A stretch of DNA of 64,000 nucleotides, taken from positions 62,001-126,000 of the forward strand of contig JAPDOI010001338.1 of NCBI GenBank assembly GCA_029168955.1. The letters are read 5' to 3'. The stretch comes from Aplectana chamaeleonis. Taxonomy: Eukaryota > Nematoda > Chromadorea > Rhabditida > Cosmocercidae. Below the pieces are notes generated by a model. That model had not been told where the DNA came from. It saw only the letters and a list, made by a program, of their open reading frames with translations, and searched no databases. The position numbers and the translations under genes were made by a program. Below, in pieces: positions 10,078-21,683 of the stretch. Every line of letters begins with the position of its first letter. Position 1 is the stretch's first letter.

Positions 10078-10668
10078 ATCGCAATGCTGTGCGCGATTCT
10101 CCTGAATCCCGCTCGCTTTCCACGATCTTCTCGGTGTTTATAAAACAATAATGTGCTCTGACAGATGGGGTCGAAAATTGCGGGAAATTTAGGTGTGACC
10201 GGTCGGTGCAACTCTGCAGACCTCTTAACTGCGCTGAGTGATCCAGAATGGATTGTGTTCTGGGACGGGGGAGACCGACGCGGTGTGAAGGGTTGCGAGG
10301 GGCAGCGCAGTGGCTGACCCTCCTCCCCCCGTCCCTGCGTCACTTCCAGGGGCCGTCGCACCATTGGCCGCCGAGTCGGGCCTCCGATCAGCGCATCGAT
10401 GTCAAAAGGTGCGCGGACCGGCGTCCTCTGGTTGAATCTGTCTTTCCGCAGCCCCTGAGCGCCTCAAAAATTGTCAGTAAGCGGCTCAAGAAGTGTCCAT
10501 GTCCATTTTCAGCGTTGCCGTGTCTGCACAAGGAACCCCGTGGACATCCCACAAGGATTATCCCTATTGTGATCCTATTGGGGGGGGGTGGGGATGACCC
10601 ACCACCACTGTTCGCAGTGGGGTGCACCCCACTGCAAACTGTGGGGAGATGGGCCCATACTTGGGCAC
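10078..10668. other. GC-rich stretch, no gene recognised
   Basis: Open frames of up to 194 codons span 10248-10832 but run straight through the hAT mini-element and its simple repeats, so they are not genes. A G run of 10 at about 10579-10588 and the CAGTGGGGTGCACCCCACTG palindrome at 10615-10634 are notable. No function assigned. Confidence 0.4.
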
Positions 10669-10781
10669 CAGGGGTGTGCGGAAATTTTCAAAAAAAATTT
10701 CAGAAAACAGAAAACAGAAAATCCAGTTTGTCAGAAAACGGAAAACAGAAATCAGAAAACAGAAAATTCCGCACACCCCTG
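10669..10781. mobile_element. Complete 113-bp hAT-type mini-element with 8-bp target duplication
   Basis: Starts CAGGGGTGTGCGGAAA and ends TTCCGCACACCCCTG, an inverted repeat of about 15 bp. It is flanked directly by TTGGGCAC at 10661-10668 and TTGGGCAC at 10782-10789. An 8-bp duplication together with ends beginning CAGGG is the hallmark of hAT elements. The interior is only CAGAAAACAG-type simple repeat, so transposase would have to come from elsewhere. Confidence 0.8.
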
Positions 10782-10875
10782 TTGGGCACCACCCCACCCC
10801 CTCCCCGAGCCGTAGAGACATCCCCTCGGTGACAAAAATTATCCTCCGGTATCCGGTGGATCTTCTGGGAAGTGA

Positions 10876-11165
10876 CTAAAGTGCCTTTCACAGTCTGCCG
10901 GACGACGCCGTCCGGCACGTCATAAGATAGGACTGCGGCGTGAGTGCGGCCCGCACTGCGGTGTCGGCCGACCGACGTCTCAGTGCGGTGAAATCATTGA
11001 CACGACGTCGCATCAAGTTATGTTGGGTTAGAACGTGTTGTTTTGGCCATACATTTTGTACTGAAGAGTCGAACCGACGGCTGTTCGCCGCAGCTTCCCT
11101 CGCACTGCGGCTTTCTTCTAACGTGCCCGGACGGCGCCGTCCGGCAGACTGTGAAAGGGGCTTAA
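10876..11165. mobile_element. Foldback MITE with 37-bp inverted ends
   Basis: The left end CCTTTCACAGTCTGCCGGAC.. and the right end ..GTCCGGCAGACTGTGAAAGG are reverse complements for about 37 bp. The ends contain a nested palindrome (TGCCGGACG-CGTCCGGCA). The interior has degraded inverted GTGCGG/CCGCAC blocks. No target duplication recognised. Confidence 0.65.
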
Positions 11166-11245
11166 GGCCACCTTCCAGGTCCGGCTCCGAAGAGCCGACT
11201 GAGGCACACGGTGAGATGAGGAGCCTTTTATACCAGCAACATTGT
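11163..11245 (+). repeat. Dispersed repeat shared with 18838-18916 (inverted)
   Basis: GGCCACCTTCCAGG, then a GAGCCGA-type block, GAGATGAGG and TTTTATACC match the reverse complement of 18838-18916 (CCACCTTCCAGGGACGGC .. GAAATGAGGTCCCTCTTATACC). Class unknown. Confidence 0.5.
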
Positions 11246-11407
11246 TAATACCTTTGTCTAAACATGTATATGTTCAAACGCGTCTTAACATTGTACACGT
11301 AAAACAGGTTTCAACTTACCTCAATAGGCCAAAGCGCAAATTTAACAGGATGATTCCTGAGTGAGAATTTCGTGACGGTGGCAAATTATAATCGTCTCTC
11401 CTCCACC

Positions 11408-11504
11408 ATTCCCTTCCTGAGATAGCATTCGTTTTCAACAAAAACCGATGGACCCTTCCCTTCCTGAGATAGCATTCGTTTTCAACAAAAACCGATGGTA
11501 TAGT
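11408..11504 (+). repeat. 47-bp tandem duplication
   Basis: CCCTTCCTGAGATAGCATTC begins at 11411 and again at 11458, and the two 47-nt units are almost identical through CAACAAAAACCGATGG. It is a recent local duplication with no recognisable function. Confidence 0.75.
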
Positions 11505-12071
11505 TCTGCAACAGAAAATTTGTGCATAGTTTACGGCCGGCTGCGAGTTCACCTAACAGTTCCTCCGCAACCTCGCGACAAGTCTAGGATAAAAAAAGGA
11601 GCAGTGGTTCTTTTCTCTTGTTGAGGTCGGCTTCAGTTTCTCTGAAAGATGAGAAACTATGGGCGGGACGCGTTGATCCAATTCAGTCGGATTTATACGG
11701 AGAATAGCAGCCTTTTTCCGCTTCATGTAGAGTGTACCCATCTTTGTAGAGTGGGCTGTCTTCCTGTAAGGACAGTGCTCCAAGTGATACTGTTGCGCAC
11801 GTGACCCTAATTAGCGTCGGAGCTGATCTGGCCGTACGTTGGTTTAGTAACAAAATGTTTTAGACGTACTCTACAATTGGACACCAGCCGACAGGAGTCT
11901 GGTGTTTTGAGAAGGAACCGACCTGGCGGAGTAAGTGTGTGCTTTTACGAGAAAATATTTCTCACGTAAAAGCGAAGGCAAAACATTTGTTGGTTTACCA
12001 TTTCAGGAACAGTTTCCATCGATCAAGCTCGACGGTCCAATCGCTCCAGTGGAGGTGGGGATAAATGTACC

Positions 12072-12418
12072 TACAATACCGCCCGCGACTTTGGGAAAAA
12101 CGGCTTTTTCGGCGTTTTTTTCCGCCGCAAACCGCCGCTTTGCCATAACTTCGTTCAAAGTGGTCCGTTTGGGTTGCTAGGGGGATATTTAGAATCAGTA
12201 TCGAGAGCTTACACAATCGATTGATTGTGTAAGCCCTATATGCCTTCTTTGCCCGTAAGACATGTGTATGCTCAAAAGAAAAAGCTCTCGATGCTGATTC
12301 GAAATGTGTCCTCCAGAGCTCAGTTGGAGCACATTGAGCCAAGTTATGATTTGAAAGAGTCGCGATTTCATGACTTTTGCGGTGTTTTTGAGAAAATTAG
12401 TGCGGATATTGTAGTGCG
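12072..12418. mobile_element. Palindromic MITE family E, complete copy
   Basis: The left end CTACAATACCGCCCGCGACT (about 12070) and the right end GCGGATATTGTAG (about 12416) are inverted, and the arms stay complementary to a central palindrome ACACAATCGATTGATTGTGT (12209-12228). The arms contain GGCATATAGGG and GAGAGCTTT-like blocks. A half copy follows at 12505-12717. Confidence 0.65.
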
Positions 12419-12504
12419 TGTATTGTACTTGTATATAACTCGTCCTTGACCTGTGCGGTTGGCATGAATTCAAATATTTACAACAATTTGATACCCAGCT
12501 TCAG

Positions 12505-12717
12505 TTTTCGTACACTCGATTGATTCTGTGAACCCTATATGCCTTGTTTGCAGGGTAAGACATGTGAGCTCAAAATGAAGAGCTCTCGATACTGATTTAA
12601 AATATGCCCCTAGCGAACCAAAGGACCACATTGAACGAAGTTATGACAAAGCAGCGGTTTGCGACGGAAAAACGCCGAAAACGCCGTTTTTCCCAAAGTC
12701 GCGGGCGGTATTGTAGC
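12505..12717 (+). mobile_element. Half copy of MITE family E
   Basis: From the centre (ACACTCGATTGATTCTGTG) to the right end (CCGCGGGCGGTATTGTAG-type) this repeats the right arm of 12072-12418. It is also the reverse complement of that element's left arm over about 200 nt. The left half is absent. Confidence 0.65.
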
Positions 12718-13184
12718 ACTAGATTTGGCCCAATCGCCAAGAGGCAAAACCTTCGCTGCCGTCTTACCTATTATATACTAGGGTTACCTCCTCTATCCAA
12801 GTTTTAACGAATATCTTCATCTTTGTTTGGGTTCTACCGATCACTGTCAAAGATATTTCCATGTTATTGAACTGTAAGCTTGGATAGCTAGACTGATTGT
12901 GAGAAAAAACGTCAACAAGGAGCTCCTTGGGCCTGAGTCTTAGGCCTGAGGTTCGCGCCAGATCAAAGAGGAACCAGAATTGGTGTACCCTGAAATAGCT
13001 TCGGCTAGTTGCGTTGCTCAGGCTGGACGCAGTCTTTTCATATGAAAATGTTTGAAACTTTTCTTGAAGGGATCGTTAGTTGCCAAACTAATACTACCAA
13101 TTCCCGGAGGTTGGTACACATTTGAAAAACTCAACTCCTTTTCCGGAGTTTAGGAAATAGCAGAATATTCTTACAGCCATACCT
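12718..13184. other. No feature recognised
   Basis: No gene, repeat boundary or RNA could be supported here. Confidence 0.35.
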
Positions 13185-13320
13185 CCTTTTGGAGGTATAA
13201 CGGTCCTTTCTGTTTTTTGTTCCTTTCTCGTCCATTCTCCGAGTGCGAAAAAGACGGTTCACTATTTGTTCTTTCCTTTTCGATGGTGCACCTAGAGCGC
13301 AAAATAAAAAATAAATATAA
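13185..13320 (+). mobile_element. LINE 3'-terminal fragment, second copy
   Basis: Ends GATGGTGCACCTAGAGCGC followed by an AAATAAAAAATAAATATAA tail at about 13300-13320, paralleling 3690-3802. No coding sequence remains. Confidence 0.45.
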
Positions 13321-13888
13321 GATGGTAGAGAGATCTGAAGTAATGATAACATTGCAGGATTCCGTGATGCTGCTTTGATTCAAGGAAGTCAATGGTGATG
13401 ACCTCCGATTCCCGCAAAATTGCAAAATATGGACGAGAGAAATTGGAATGCTCTTGCACACTTAAACTATAAATGTTTAAGAGCCACTGCTTGAACAGAA
13501 GCAAAAAGTATTACATTAATATGTGACACAGCGCAGAATATCAGCTCTGCTTTCTAGCACGGCCCGGACGCACTCCACCTTTTCGAAGGTCAGACAGGGA
13601 AGATCAGATTGATATCGCTGCCAATGTCGGATGAGGGCGCATCTGCGTCGCGTTCGAGCGCGTCAAATATGCGCCTCAGGCTCCCGTCAGACTTGGTCGA
13701 AAAAGCGACTGAGTCCGTCTGACACCGCCTACGTCCGGCTGTCCTCAGTGCCACCCAGTTCCTCTACGAAATAATCAATCAGGGCGCGCGGCAACCTTCG
13801 GTGAGGCAGAGCACAGGCGTCGAGATTCAAGTATGCAAGATGATTCAATTGGTGCATTGGCCAGCATCGACAGCGTAGACTACGGCCC
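13321..13888. other. No feature recognised
   Basis: A 60-codon minus-strand frame at 13729-13911 (ending PRALIDYFVEELGGTEDS) looks mildly coding but shows no motif I recognise and no splice support. The rest is unassigned. Confidence 0.3.
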
Positions 13889-14030
13889 ACACTTATGTCG
13901 AGTCGAGTCATCGAGTCTTGGTATTGACTGGAACAGTCGAAATGGAGTCACTCGACTACTCGATTATTCGAAATTTTGAAAAAATCGAGTTAGTCGGAAA
14001 CACGGTTATTCGAAAAAAGAATTCGAGGCG
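13889..14030. repeat. TCGA-rich simple repeat block
   Basis: Repeated GAGTCGAGTC and ATTCGAAA-type words in both orientations next to a CCCACAC end. The design (short oligomer in both orientations) resembles the interiors of the hAT-type mini-elements in this window, but no paired CAGGG ends are visible. Confidence 0.35.
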
Positions 14031-14726
14031 TTGAGGTATACTACGGACTCCACGCATTCAGGTTGCATACGGAGTAAAACGTAAAAGGTTGTTTTGAGCG
14101 GCGAGAATTCCAGTTTGAGAAAAAGACCTTGAGAAGAGTGGTAATTTCTCTACACAAAACGGTGGGAGGGGGAGTGATTGTTCCCTTCCAGAGGCCTCTG
14201 GTCATAGTTGGATGAGAATCCGACATAGTTACTCCTAGGTTGTCCGTTGCCCCTCCTAGGTCGTCCGCAGTCTCGCGGGGTCTTCAATAAGCCATCGTAG
14301 ATATTAATAGTATTACTGATACAACTTCGATCGGTATGGGGCAAAGAGGGACTGCGGACGACGCGGAGGTGACTATCAAAAACCATATTTTTGTTCTCTT
14401 TTTGCGTGCTTTACAGGTCGCGCTCTCGATCTCCTCTAAGGTCCGACCTCATTCATCGTCGTTGTCGCACTTGTCCTCTATGACTATAGCTTCCATTTAT
14501 TTAGTGACTATTCACGTGACAGTCCAAAGCCTTGTCGGTCAACGATCAACTGAGTCTCCGCCAAGGGCGCCCAGCCACCAGGAACATAAGGGGAAATTGC
14601 AATTCTATTGAATATTGCAATTAGCCGTCTGGAAAAAGGGTATTGTATGGTTTACATCTTATCTCTAGGAAGCCGCGTTGCATCTATTACCACGCTATCT
14701 TCAAAGCTGAGTGGTGGTTTCTCCAA

Positions 14727-14880
14727 CTAGACAAAAAGTACCGTGCGGGACCGATTGCCACAAAGCCTTAAAATGCTATGCAATTTTCATTTGAGAGTTT
14801 GAGTCGATCGGTCTGATATAGTAATGCAACTGATATCCTCATTTTATGCCCTTGTGGCAATCGGTACCGCACGATATTTA
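14727..14880. mobile_element. Short MITE with 26-bp inverted ends
   Basis: AGTACCGTGCGGGACCGATT (from about 14728, continuing GCCACAA) is the reverse complement of the TTGTGGCAATCGGTACCGCACG stretch at about 14851-14874. The spacer is about 95 nt and non-coding. Confidence 0.6.
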
Positions 14881-15659
14881 GAGTTCACTGTTTCTCCATT
14901 TCTACCATTGTGTTTTCTTAGAAACGACCGCTCCACTGTCATGATGAAAAATCATAGCATCTTTGCGGGATCGACGATATATATTTAGGAACGATTGCCT
15001 AGCTCCCCAATTGTGACCCGGTCGAAGTAAGACTTATCAGACTTATCATGTCAAAATCTCCTTATCTCTTTTATTTTGTCATGACCGAGCCCTCCGGTCC
15101 TTGCTCCGCCCGAACTCATATGAGCAAGCTAAGCTTCATACTTTCAGAGGTGTTTTTGGGATTCCGACGGCGATGCTGTGGTCCGTTCAAGCGTCTACAG
15201 TTAAGCTCTGGTAAATCCGTGGTGACCTGTCGATTTCGATTATCACCAGCAGCGGAGCGGTGAGCCCCGGTGAGATATAACTAGTGATAACGAGGTTCGG
15301 TCGAAACAGCCACCGCTCCGCGCTGTGTTAATGGAAAACAGGAGTTTTTTGAACTGGAACAGAGTCTAGATGTTTTGGACAATTATCCTAATGCATAGTT
15401 AACAATACCAAGAGTCGTAGTTTGCTCGAAAACTTCGGCTGCTGCTAACTGGACACCCTTGCAGAATCGTAAGTCTGTAAATCCCGACTTGGCAGCAAAA
15501 AAATTTGAGGCAGAAACAACATTTTTCAACTCGTCATGATATGATAACAAACTATGCCCCGATAAGTGTGCGTGCGGAGATACTCGCGGCTTAGAAAGGC
15601 AGCACGAGGGGATTACCAACGCAGTTACTCGTCGAGGTGTAAGCCCCATCCGTTCCGTC

Positions 15660-15868
15660 AACTGCTGCTCAGGGCAGCACGTTGTGTCCTCTTGCTCCGC
15701 TCACTGCCCCAACTGCTGCTCGTATAGTGGCCCCACGTGCTGCTACAGTCGCCCCAACTGCTCCAGTCGTCTCCCCAACTGCTGCTCCTCATTGTGGCCC
15801 CAACTGCCGCTGTTCTTTCCCCAATTGCTGCTCATCATGGTCCCAATTGCTGCTCTTATTTATGATTT
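15660..15868 (+). repeat. CCCCAACTGCTGCTC-type minisatellite
   Basis: Degenerate repeats of C(C/T)CCAA(C/T)TGCTGCTC with insertions such as GTGGC and TCGTC, at least eight units. The open frames of about 100 codons here consist of this repeat and are not regarded as genes. Confidence 0.65.
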
Positions 15869-16569
15869 TTCGTTTCTTTCTCATAACCCTGCTCCCTCAG
15901 GGGATATGTCGAGCTCAGCTGCACCGCTGGGTCGACCTATCAAAAATAGATACCTCATTGAGGCTCATTCACATCTACAACGGCTGATTCATCCTTGATT
16001 ATATCCACTGATCTTTGCTACAGTCGAAGGAAATGGTGTTGGCAGTAAGGGCTGTCTCATGCCCACCCTAGGCGACCTCGTATTTGACACGAGTTTGCTA
16101 AGGCCGTTCAACACAGGTCTCGGTCAGTAGTGATTAAGAGTCTCCAAGAACATTTCTTGACACAGATTTTCTCTACACCTTAAACAAGATTTGATTTTCA
16201 CTCGGTTTCGTGACTGTGGAGATGCGAATTAGACTGATAGTATGTTTCTCTTGTTTTGAAAGACCAATTATGACTTTCTTTGTACAAAAAGTTATATCCA
16301 CATATTCAAAGAATGGAGTTTTCCTCAAAATATTCTTAAGTCGCTGAAAATCACAATGTTTAGGGGAATGTCCACGGTTAAACGGAATTCAAATGTCAGA
16401 GTATTCATCACTTATTGATCTCCCTGTAAATGGTGATTTTTCCAAGGAACAACGATTTTAGAGTTTCTTGAAACGTTCTTCTTCTTTCTAAATTATAGCC
16501 GTGAACATTTTCGGAAAGGTTCAAATTATTAATTTTATTGGAAAGGTGTTTGGGAACTGTTGGCTTTAA

Positions 16570-17039
16570 AGGCAGCATACAAGCTCGTAAACGTAATTGA
16601 GATAACTACGGAATTAGAATGGTATGGCACCGAACACAACGCTCACGCGTTTTGAAGGTTCAAAAGCAACCCACAATGACGCCACATGAGTGAGAAGTTG
16701 GTCCCTCTCCCGTATCTGCCCGCCCCCTGTGTTTGCCGTCTCCTCCAAAACAGGGGTGCTGGGCCATTTCCAACGTCACCGATGTGTATGGTTTACTTAT
16801 TGTACATATTCCACCACCTACAAACGTCGCTGACGGTGTGAATGGCGCAGCGGCCCTGTTTTGGGGGAGGACGCAAATACAGGGGGCGGGCAGATACACG
16901 GGCGGGGCCAACTTCCCACACGTGTAGCGTCATTGTGGGTCGTTTTTGAAGCTTCAAAATGCGTGAGCGTTGTGTTCGGTGCCATACCATTCTAATTCCG
17001 TAGTTATCTCAATTACGTTTACGAGCGTGTATGCTGCCT
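16570..17039. mobile_element. TTAA-type palindromic MITE, family A, complete copy 2
   Basis: Flanked by TTAA at 16566-16569 and 17040-17043. The ends read AAGGCAGCATACAAGCTCGT and its reverse complement, and the arms stay complementary for about 230 nt each (ATTGAGATAACTACGGAATT, TGGTATGGCACCGAACACAA, CACAATGACG, CAAAACAGGG). The whole sequence can fold into one hairpin. No coding content. Confidence 0.8.
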
Positions 17040-17043
17040 TTAA

Positions 17044-18250
17044 ATTCTGTGAGCATTGTGTTTTTCGTGAAGAAAAGTTACATATTCCCCATTTCGCTTA
17101 AATTTTGGCAAACCATCGCCGCTCAGCATTTGAAAAATACAAGTCTTCGTCCAGAACCAATGCATTTGGTTTTTCTATGGAAAATGCGAGAAAAGTTTGG
17201 AGTTCACGGAAACGCATTTCAGAGTGAGAAGGTGATTTTTTAAAATTTCCCACTCACACCTTCCAGATTTAAAAAAAAAGACAAAATGTTGCAAATCTGG
17301 AAGAACACGCTAAATAAACCATTTTAGGAGAGTCGAACTCCTCTCGAATTTAGGGGCGGTTTCACACAACCACCATCCGATTAGAATGACGAATCATCCC
17401 TTTTCCCTGAATAATTCATCAGTTTTTAGCCGAGCTGAACCGTTCAAATTCCTCGCAAGGAACTACTTTTCTTGAGAATGCCATTTTGAATTGACATTTA
17501 CTCCAGAGTGAAACTGCGTTTGATTTATAATCAGTAAAATATCAAGTTTTTTTTTGAAGACTCGATGCAACGAAAATGTGGATCTTGCATAAAAGTACTA
17601 CGTTCGAAGAGGTCGCGCGCTGATAAAAAAGAGCTCTTCGAGCAATGGGTTGGCCCCCACCGCACGTTTAGCCAGCGATATAGTCATGGAAGGGCGACCA
17701 GTTGGGGATGAGCTGAAAAATGGCTTCGAGCAGTTGGCAGTTAGTAGCGTCAGGTCGCGGCGATACGGCGATTGGACGGCAGTGTGTCTTGGTCGACGGC
17801 GAGCGGGCGGCGCCTGCTCTTCAACTCGAATACAAACTGAAGACAAGCTGGTATTAAATTGACAAACTTGGTGCAGATTCACGGGAAGGAATCGTTTGAC
17901 TTCAATCCCCTCTATTGTTTTTTGCGAGCAACACTTTATGGTTCAGTCGACCTGATGAAAACACTGTCAAAAAAGTGTACAGCGCGGAAGGTGTGGAGAA
18001 ACCATTCAGATGCACTCACTGATCCGGAAATTTGAAAACACGCAAAGTCGAAAAAAAAACGGCTACGAACGATCACAAAAAGACCTGTGCGGTTCTAAAC
18101 CTGAGTGTTCCTCTCACGCCAGGCCCACTCCTTTCAACCGGTACCTATCCGTAAATTACTGAAAACCCAGCCTTAGTGGTAACAACATACATCCAGGAGG
18201 CTAAAGTCCACTCCGCTCAACAAAACTTACCCCATTTGATAATCGGTTGC
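17044..18250. other. No gene recognised
   Basis: Open frames of 70-94 codons around 17598-17882 overlap on both strands in a GC-rich patch and lack motifs. No repeat boundary could be fixed. Confidence 0.35.
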
Positions 18251-18254
18251 CTTC

Positions 18255-18459
18255 TTATAGTAGGGTTTTTAGTTAGACACTATTGTCGGTAGCCGTCGAG
18301 GAAGTGGGCGTGGCGTGAGCGGACATTCAAGTTTAGGGCCGTACTGGGCTATTTTGTGCTCCTTCTTACCCGTTTTCAGCATTATTGATGCAGTGAGCCC
18401 CGTGTCTTTCGATTTACGTTGATATACCGAACTGTTTTGATCGCGGACACTGCCTTCAA
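18255..18459. mobile_element. Right-end fragment of a TTAA-type MITE
   Basis: Ends in TGATCGCGGACACTGCCTTCAA, matching the right end of the family-B/C MITEs (ATCGTGGACACTGCCTTTAA at 45082-45101). No matching left end is visible. Confidence 0.4.
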
Positions 18460-18529
18460 GGTATTCCGTGTGATATGGCTGACGATCGATTGGTTGTGCT
18501 CACTCTAAACAGCTTCTCAGGGACTCAGA

Positions 18530-18797
18530 GAGAATTTGAATTGACAGTGGCGGGACGGCACCGCAAGCCGGGACTGTGCCGGGCCGCTGTAGCAGCGGCA
18601 CAGCGACCCGGGCCCGTGCCTCGACACTGTAGCAACGGCTCCGGAATCTTGGAAGATTCCTTCTTGTCCGTAACAGAAGAGCAGCGGCACCGCAATCATG
18701 AACAGTACCGCGATAGTGAAGCGTGGGCCTCGCAACAGTTTCGGGCTGGCTCGGCGATATCGCCGCAACGCCACCGCTACAATTGCAGACATGAAAA
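18530..18797. mobile_element. GC-rich foldback, imperfect ends
   Basis: AATTGACAGTGGCGGGACGGC on the left pairs imperfectly with GCCGCAACGCCACCGCTACAATT on the right. The interior carries repeated GCAGCGGCAC and TAGCAACGGCTCCG words similar to those in the element at 52951-53512. The 116-codon plus-strand frame and 108-codon minus-strand frame here are properties of this composition. Confidence 0.45.
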
Positions 18798-18837
18798 AAT
18801 GGTAAAGCGACTGATCACGTGCTGATGTGTTTGTCAC

Positions 18838-18916
18838 ATGCACAGCCGGTATAAGAGGGACCTCATTTCGCTCGAGTCCTCATTCGGCATTCTGATGCCG
18901 TCCCTGGAAGGTGGCT
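18838..18916 (-). repeat. Dispersed repeat shared with 11163-11245
   Basis: Reverse-strand match to 11163-11245 (GGTATAAGAGGG .. CCTGGAAGGTGG). It lies immediately left of an unassigned GC-rich stretch. Confidence 0.5.
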
Positions 18917-19300
18917 TCGAGTCCCTCTCCGGAGGCCAGCATATTTTTGACCGCTGGGGGTAGGGGATTTCACGGCTGGGGGTGGGCGGTTTTTGCCGCG
19001 GTCCGCAGTGAGGGTGCTTCCTCACCGCAGACCTCGGCGAAGGTGAAGCCCTTGTCCGGACCTAAGAGGGGCTTTTTCTGGAGGGGGGCAACCAGATTCA
19101 GGCACCGTCGCGGCTCGAATCAGGCATCGTCGAGATAGGGTTGAGGTAGCTCCAGACCGGGTTGGTGGCCGTCGCGTCCTGATTGAGACACCGACGCGTG
19201 GTTGATGCAATGGCATAGCTCGTGGAGGGACTCTGGATAGACACTGCACTGCAGGCACCGATTAGGAGCCTCCAAGGCAGGGTTGGTCTGCCGCCGGGGC
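18917..19300. other. GC-rich stretch, no gene recognised
   Basis: Overlapping open frames on both strands with no motif. No splice signals or repeat ends could be supported. Confidence 0.3.
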
Positions 19301-19309
19301 AATTTTTCT

Positions 19310-19925
19310 CAGAGGAGTGGGCATGTTCACGTTCTTAAAAGGAAAGGACTCTCCATGTTGATTATGAGTATGGTCGTAGTTACCTAAGGAACCACTTTGA
19401 GAAGTGTTACCACACTGTGCTGGCCACAACACAGAGCAGCAGCTGACGCGACGAATGGAGGACGAGGGCAGCACGTGCTCCTCGATCAGCAGCTCGTCCT
19501 CTTGTGCTGCTCTCGCTGTTTTAGTAGAAGTGAGAGTTAGTTGTGCTCCATGACAGCCCGCGATCGTCTGAGATGAAGACCGTTTGATTGCTTTAATTAT
19601 ATACACCTTGTTTGGGAAAATAAAAAAGAGAAAAGGTGAATTGACATATAGCTATCCAGATGCTTGTATGTGCAAGTTTGTAACAAAGAGCTCTCCATGC
19701 TGATTGTAAATATGCTCGTAGCTGTCCAAATGGACCACTTCGAGCAATGTTACCACACTACGATTGCCACAAAAAAGAGCAGCAGCTGAGGCGACAAATG
19801 GAGGACGAGGGCAGCACGTGCTGCTCGAGCAGCAACTCTTCCCCTCGTGCTGCCCTCTCTATCCTCGAGGAGGTGAAAGTCTTTTGTCCTCCATTACGCC
19901 CCGCGATCCTCTGAGTAGCTCGCAC
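19310..19925 (+). repeat. Direct duplication of a roughly 280-bp unit
   Basis: 19310-19590 and 19655-19925 share the same blocks in order: CTCTCCATG.TGATT, a TTACCACACT block, GAGCAGCAGCTGA, GGAGGACGAGGGCAGCACGTGCT and TCCAT.AC..CCCGCGAT. Each unit has an inner inverted repeat around AGCACGTGCT. This may be two adjacent copies of one MITE, related by the CTCTC.ATGCTGATT block to family E. Confidence 0.6.
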
Positions 19926-19959
19926 ACTCTCGATCCTTGTTCATACCCGATCACCCAGA

Positions 19960-21095
19960 CTTGAATGTTGATGTCGGAGCGACATACGATACTCCTGCTA
20001 CATATATTAAATCGCTCCGTCCAGCTGTTTGAAGTCGCTTGGGCGGACGCAGTTCTGCGCGAAAAAAGACGGAAAACTGCGGATGAATGCCATTAACACC
20101 ACTCATTAGCTTGTTTGTTGTAACCCTATCTTCTAATCCTTTACTTACAATAGTACTTCCTCACTAGCTTGTTGTCTCACCCACTTCTTCCTATTGAGTG
20201 TCTGTATTGGGTTTGTTTTACATTATTCTTGATTATAGAACATTCAATTTTCATAAGTTTCCAATCATGGGAAAAACATTAACACAAAGTAACAACCGAA
20301 TTCCTTCAACCCTCTTACAACAATATCAACAAGGGGAAGGGTAACAGTTCGAAAGGCGAAATGGATATGGCTGCGGCAGCGTCAGGTCACACGAAAACTC
20401 ACGAAAACTGCGTGAGCGTCGCTTCACAGCTCACCGTTGTCCACACGGCTAAAAAGCGTAGAAGTGAAAAAATAAAGAACATGAAGTTAAGTTACGTAGG
20501 TGAAGGTTTTACGAAGTGGGGCACTCGAACGTTGCTGAGTCAACATATCGTTGGTGGTTCGCTGAAGTCGCAAGCCTCGTGAACTATATGAATGAAGCCC
20601 TCGTACAGCTGCCGCTGATCCTAAACTCAAAACTAAAGAAGTACTACATTCATAGACAAGTTCGTTTTGCTGAGACCCCTTCTCGAAGAAGCGTCAATAC
20701 CTTTGGTTAGCGTTCCGTGTTTCCTGTGGAGAACGCTTCTCACCTCAAGAACATTACACTGCTCTGACAGATGACAGACAGTAGGTACCAGTACATTTTG
20801 ATTTTTGGCGCACTAGAGTCATCCACATAAACTAAACATCGCATTTCGAACATCAACTCGGAGATAACATTGCATCTGCTCATACTGAGTTCCACTGGAA
20901 CCACTTGTTTAGACTTTAGAGTTGGAGTGGTTTGCTTTCGGAATTTAGAAAATCGTTGTTTAAAAAAATTTCCGGCCTACCAAATGTTGACGCCCCTGAG
21001 GTGTGCGCTTATAATTAAAACCGCTCTTCGAAGTGAAACTCTGAAACCATTTGCATTTCGCCACTAAGTGTTCCACTTCATCCCAGATGATTATT
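19960..21095. other. No gene recognised
   Basis: Two overlapping frames (20361-20582 and 20516-20710) run from a K/R-rich segment into WGTRTLLSQHIVGG, but no domain or splice site supports them. Otherwise unassigned. Confidence 0.3.
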
Positions 21096-21100
21096 ATTGA

Positions 21101-21675
21101 TGTGCAGCCGGAGGGAGAGCTAATTGGAGTGTGATGCTTTAAGAAAAGTAAAGGGGTGGTTCAGCGAAGTTCAAATTAAAATATATTGAAAATGTAGTGG
21201 ATTTTATTACCTCTTTCCTCCGGGCGCTTCTTGTGGTACAATCAGATAGATGACAGCTTCCACGGTTGTCACCACTAGTAATGAGCCTCTTCTAGACGTC
21301 CTCGAAATCTCCACGAATCGTGACGGCAGCTGAACAATTTCTATTAGGCTGGAATCGGCCTCTTATCCGCTTGTAGGATAAGAACGCTCCTTTTCTGAGG
21401 AGAATCACTTGAGGAGGGAATAATAATACGATGAAATTATACGAGGGAATCCCCCCCCCCCCCTCAGCCGATTGACAACAATCCCAGGAACCCAAAAGGA
21501 AGCGATAAAAAACCCTTTCCGGCCCAAAATTCATTCAAATTCTGACCGTGACGCCAACCGCTGAACAATTGTGTGGAGCGCGCTTACTACCACCTTTATC
21601 CTTAGAGCGCGCTAACTATACGATTTGTCATTGGGGCGCGTTAGCCTTCCAGATAGTCCCGATTTCGACGGGACA
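21101..21675 (-). repeat. LTR1 (3' LTR of the array)
   Basis: 575 bp, almost identical to LTR2 and LTR3. Ends TGTGCAGC / CGACGGGACA on the plus strand. It contains a minus-strand AATAAA (about 21206), a plausible polyadenylation signal, and a C run (about 21450-21463) whose length differs between the three LTRs. Confidence 0.85.
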
Positions 21676-21683
21676 CTCCCCCC
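21676..21683 (-). promoter_or_regulatory. Polypurine tract next to LTR1
   Basis: On the minus strand GGGGGGAG directly precedes the TGTCCC start of LTR1, as expected for the plus-strand primer of reverse transcription. The same tract adjoins LTR2 at 23296-23303. Confidence 0.65.

Noticed and set aside
10248..10832. 194-codon plus-strand open frame
   Set aside because: It runs through a complete hAT mini-element with target duplication and simple repeats, so it is not a conserved gene.
15682..15998. About 100-codon Ala/Pro/Cys-rich frames
   Set aside because: Both frames are read-throughs of the CCCCAACTGCTGCTC minisatellite.
18475..18843. Overlapping 116- and 108-codon frames on opposite strands
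   Set aside because: Opposite-strand GC-rich frames inside a foldback; composition explains them and no motif is present.
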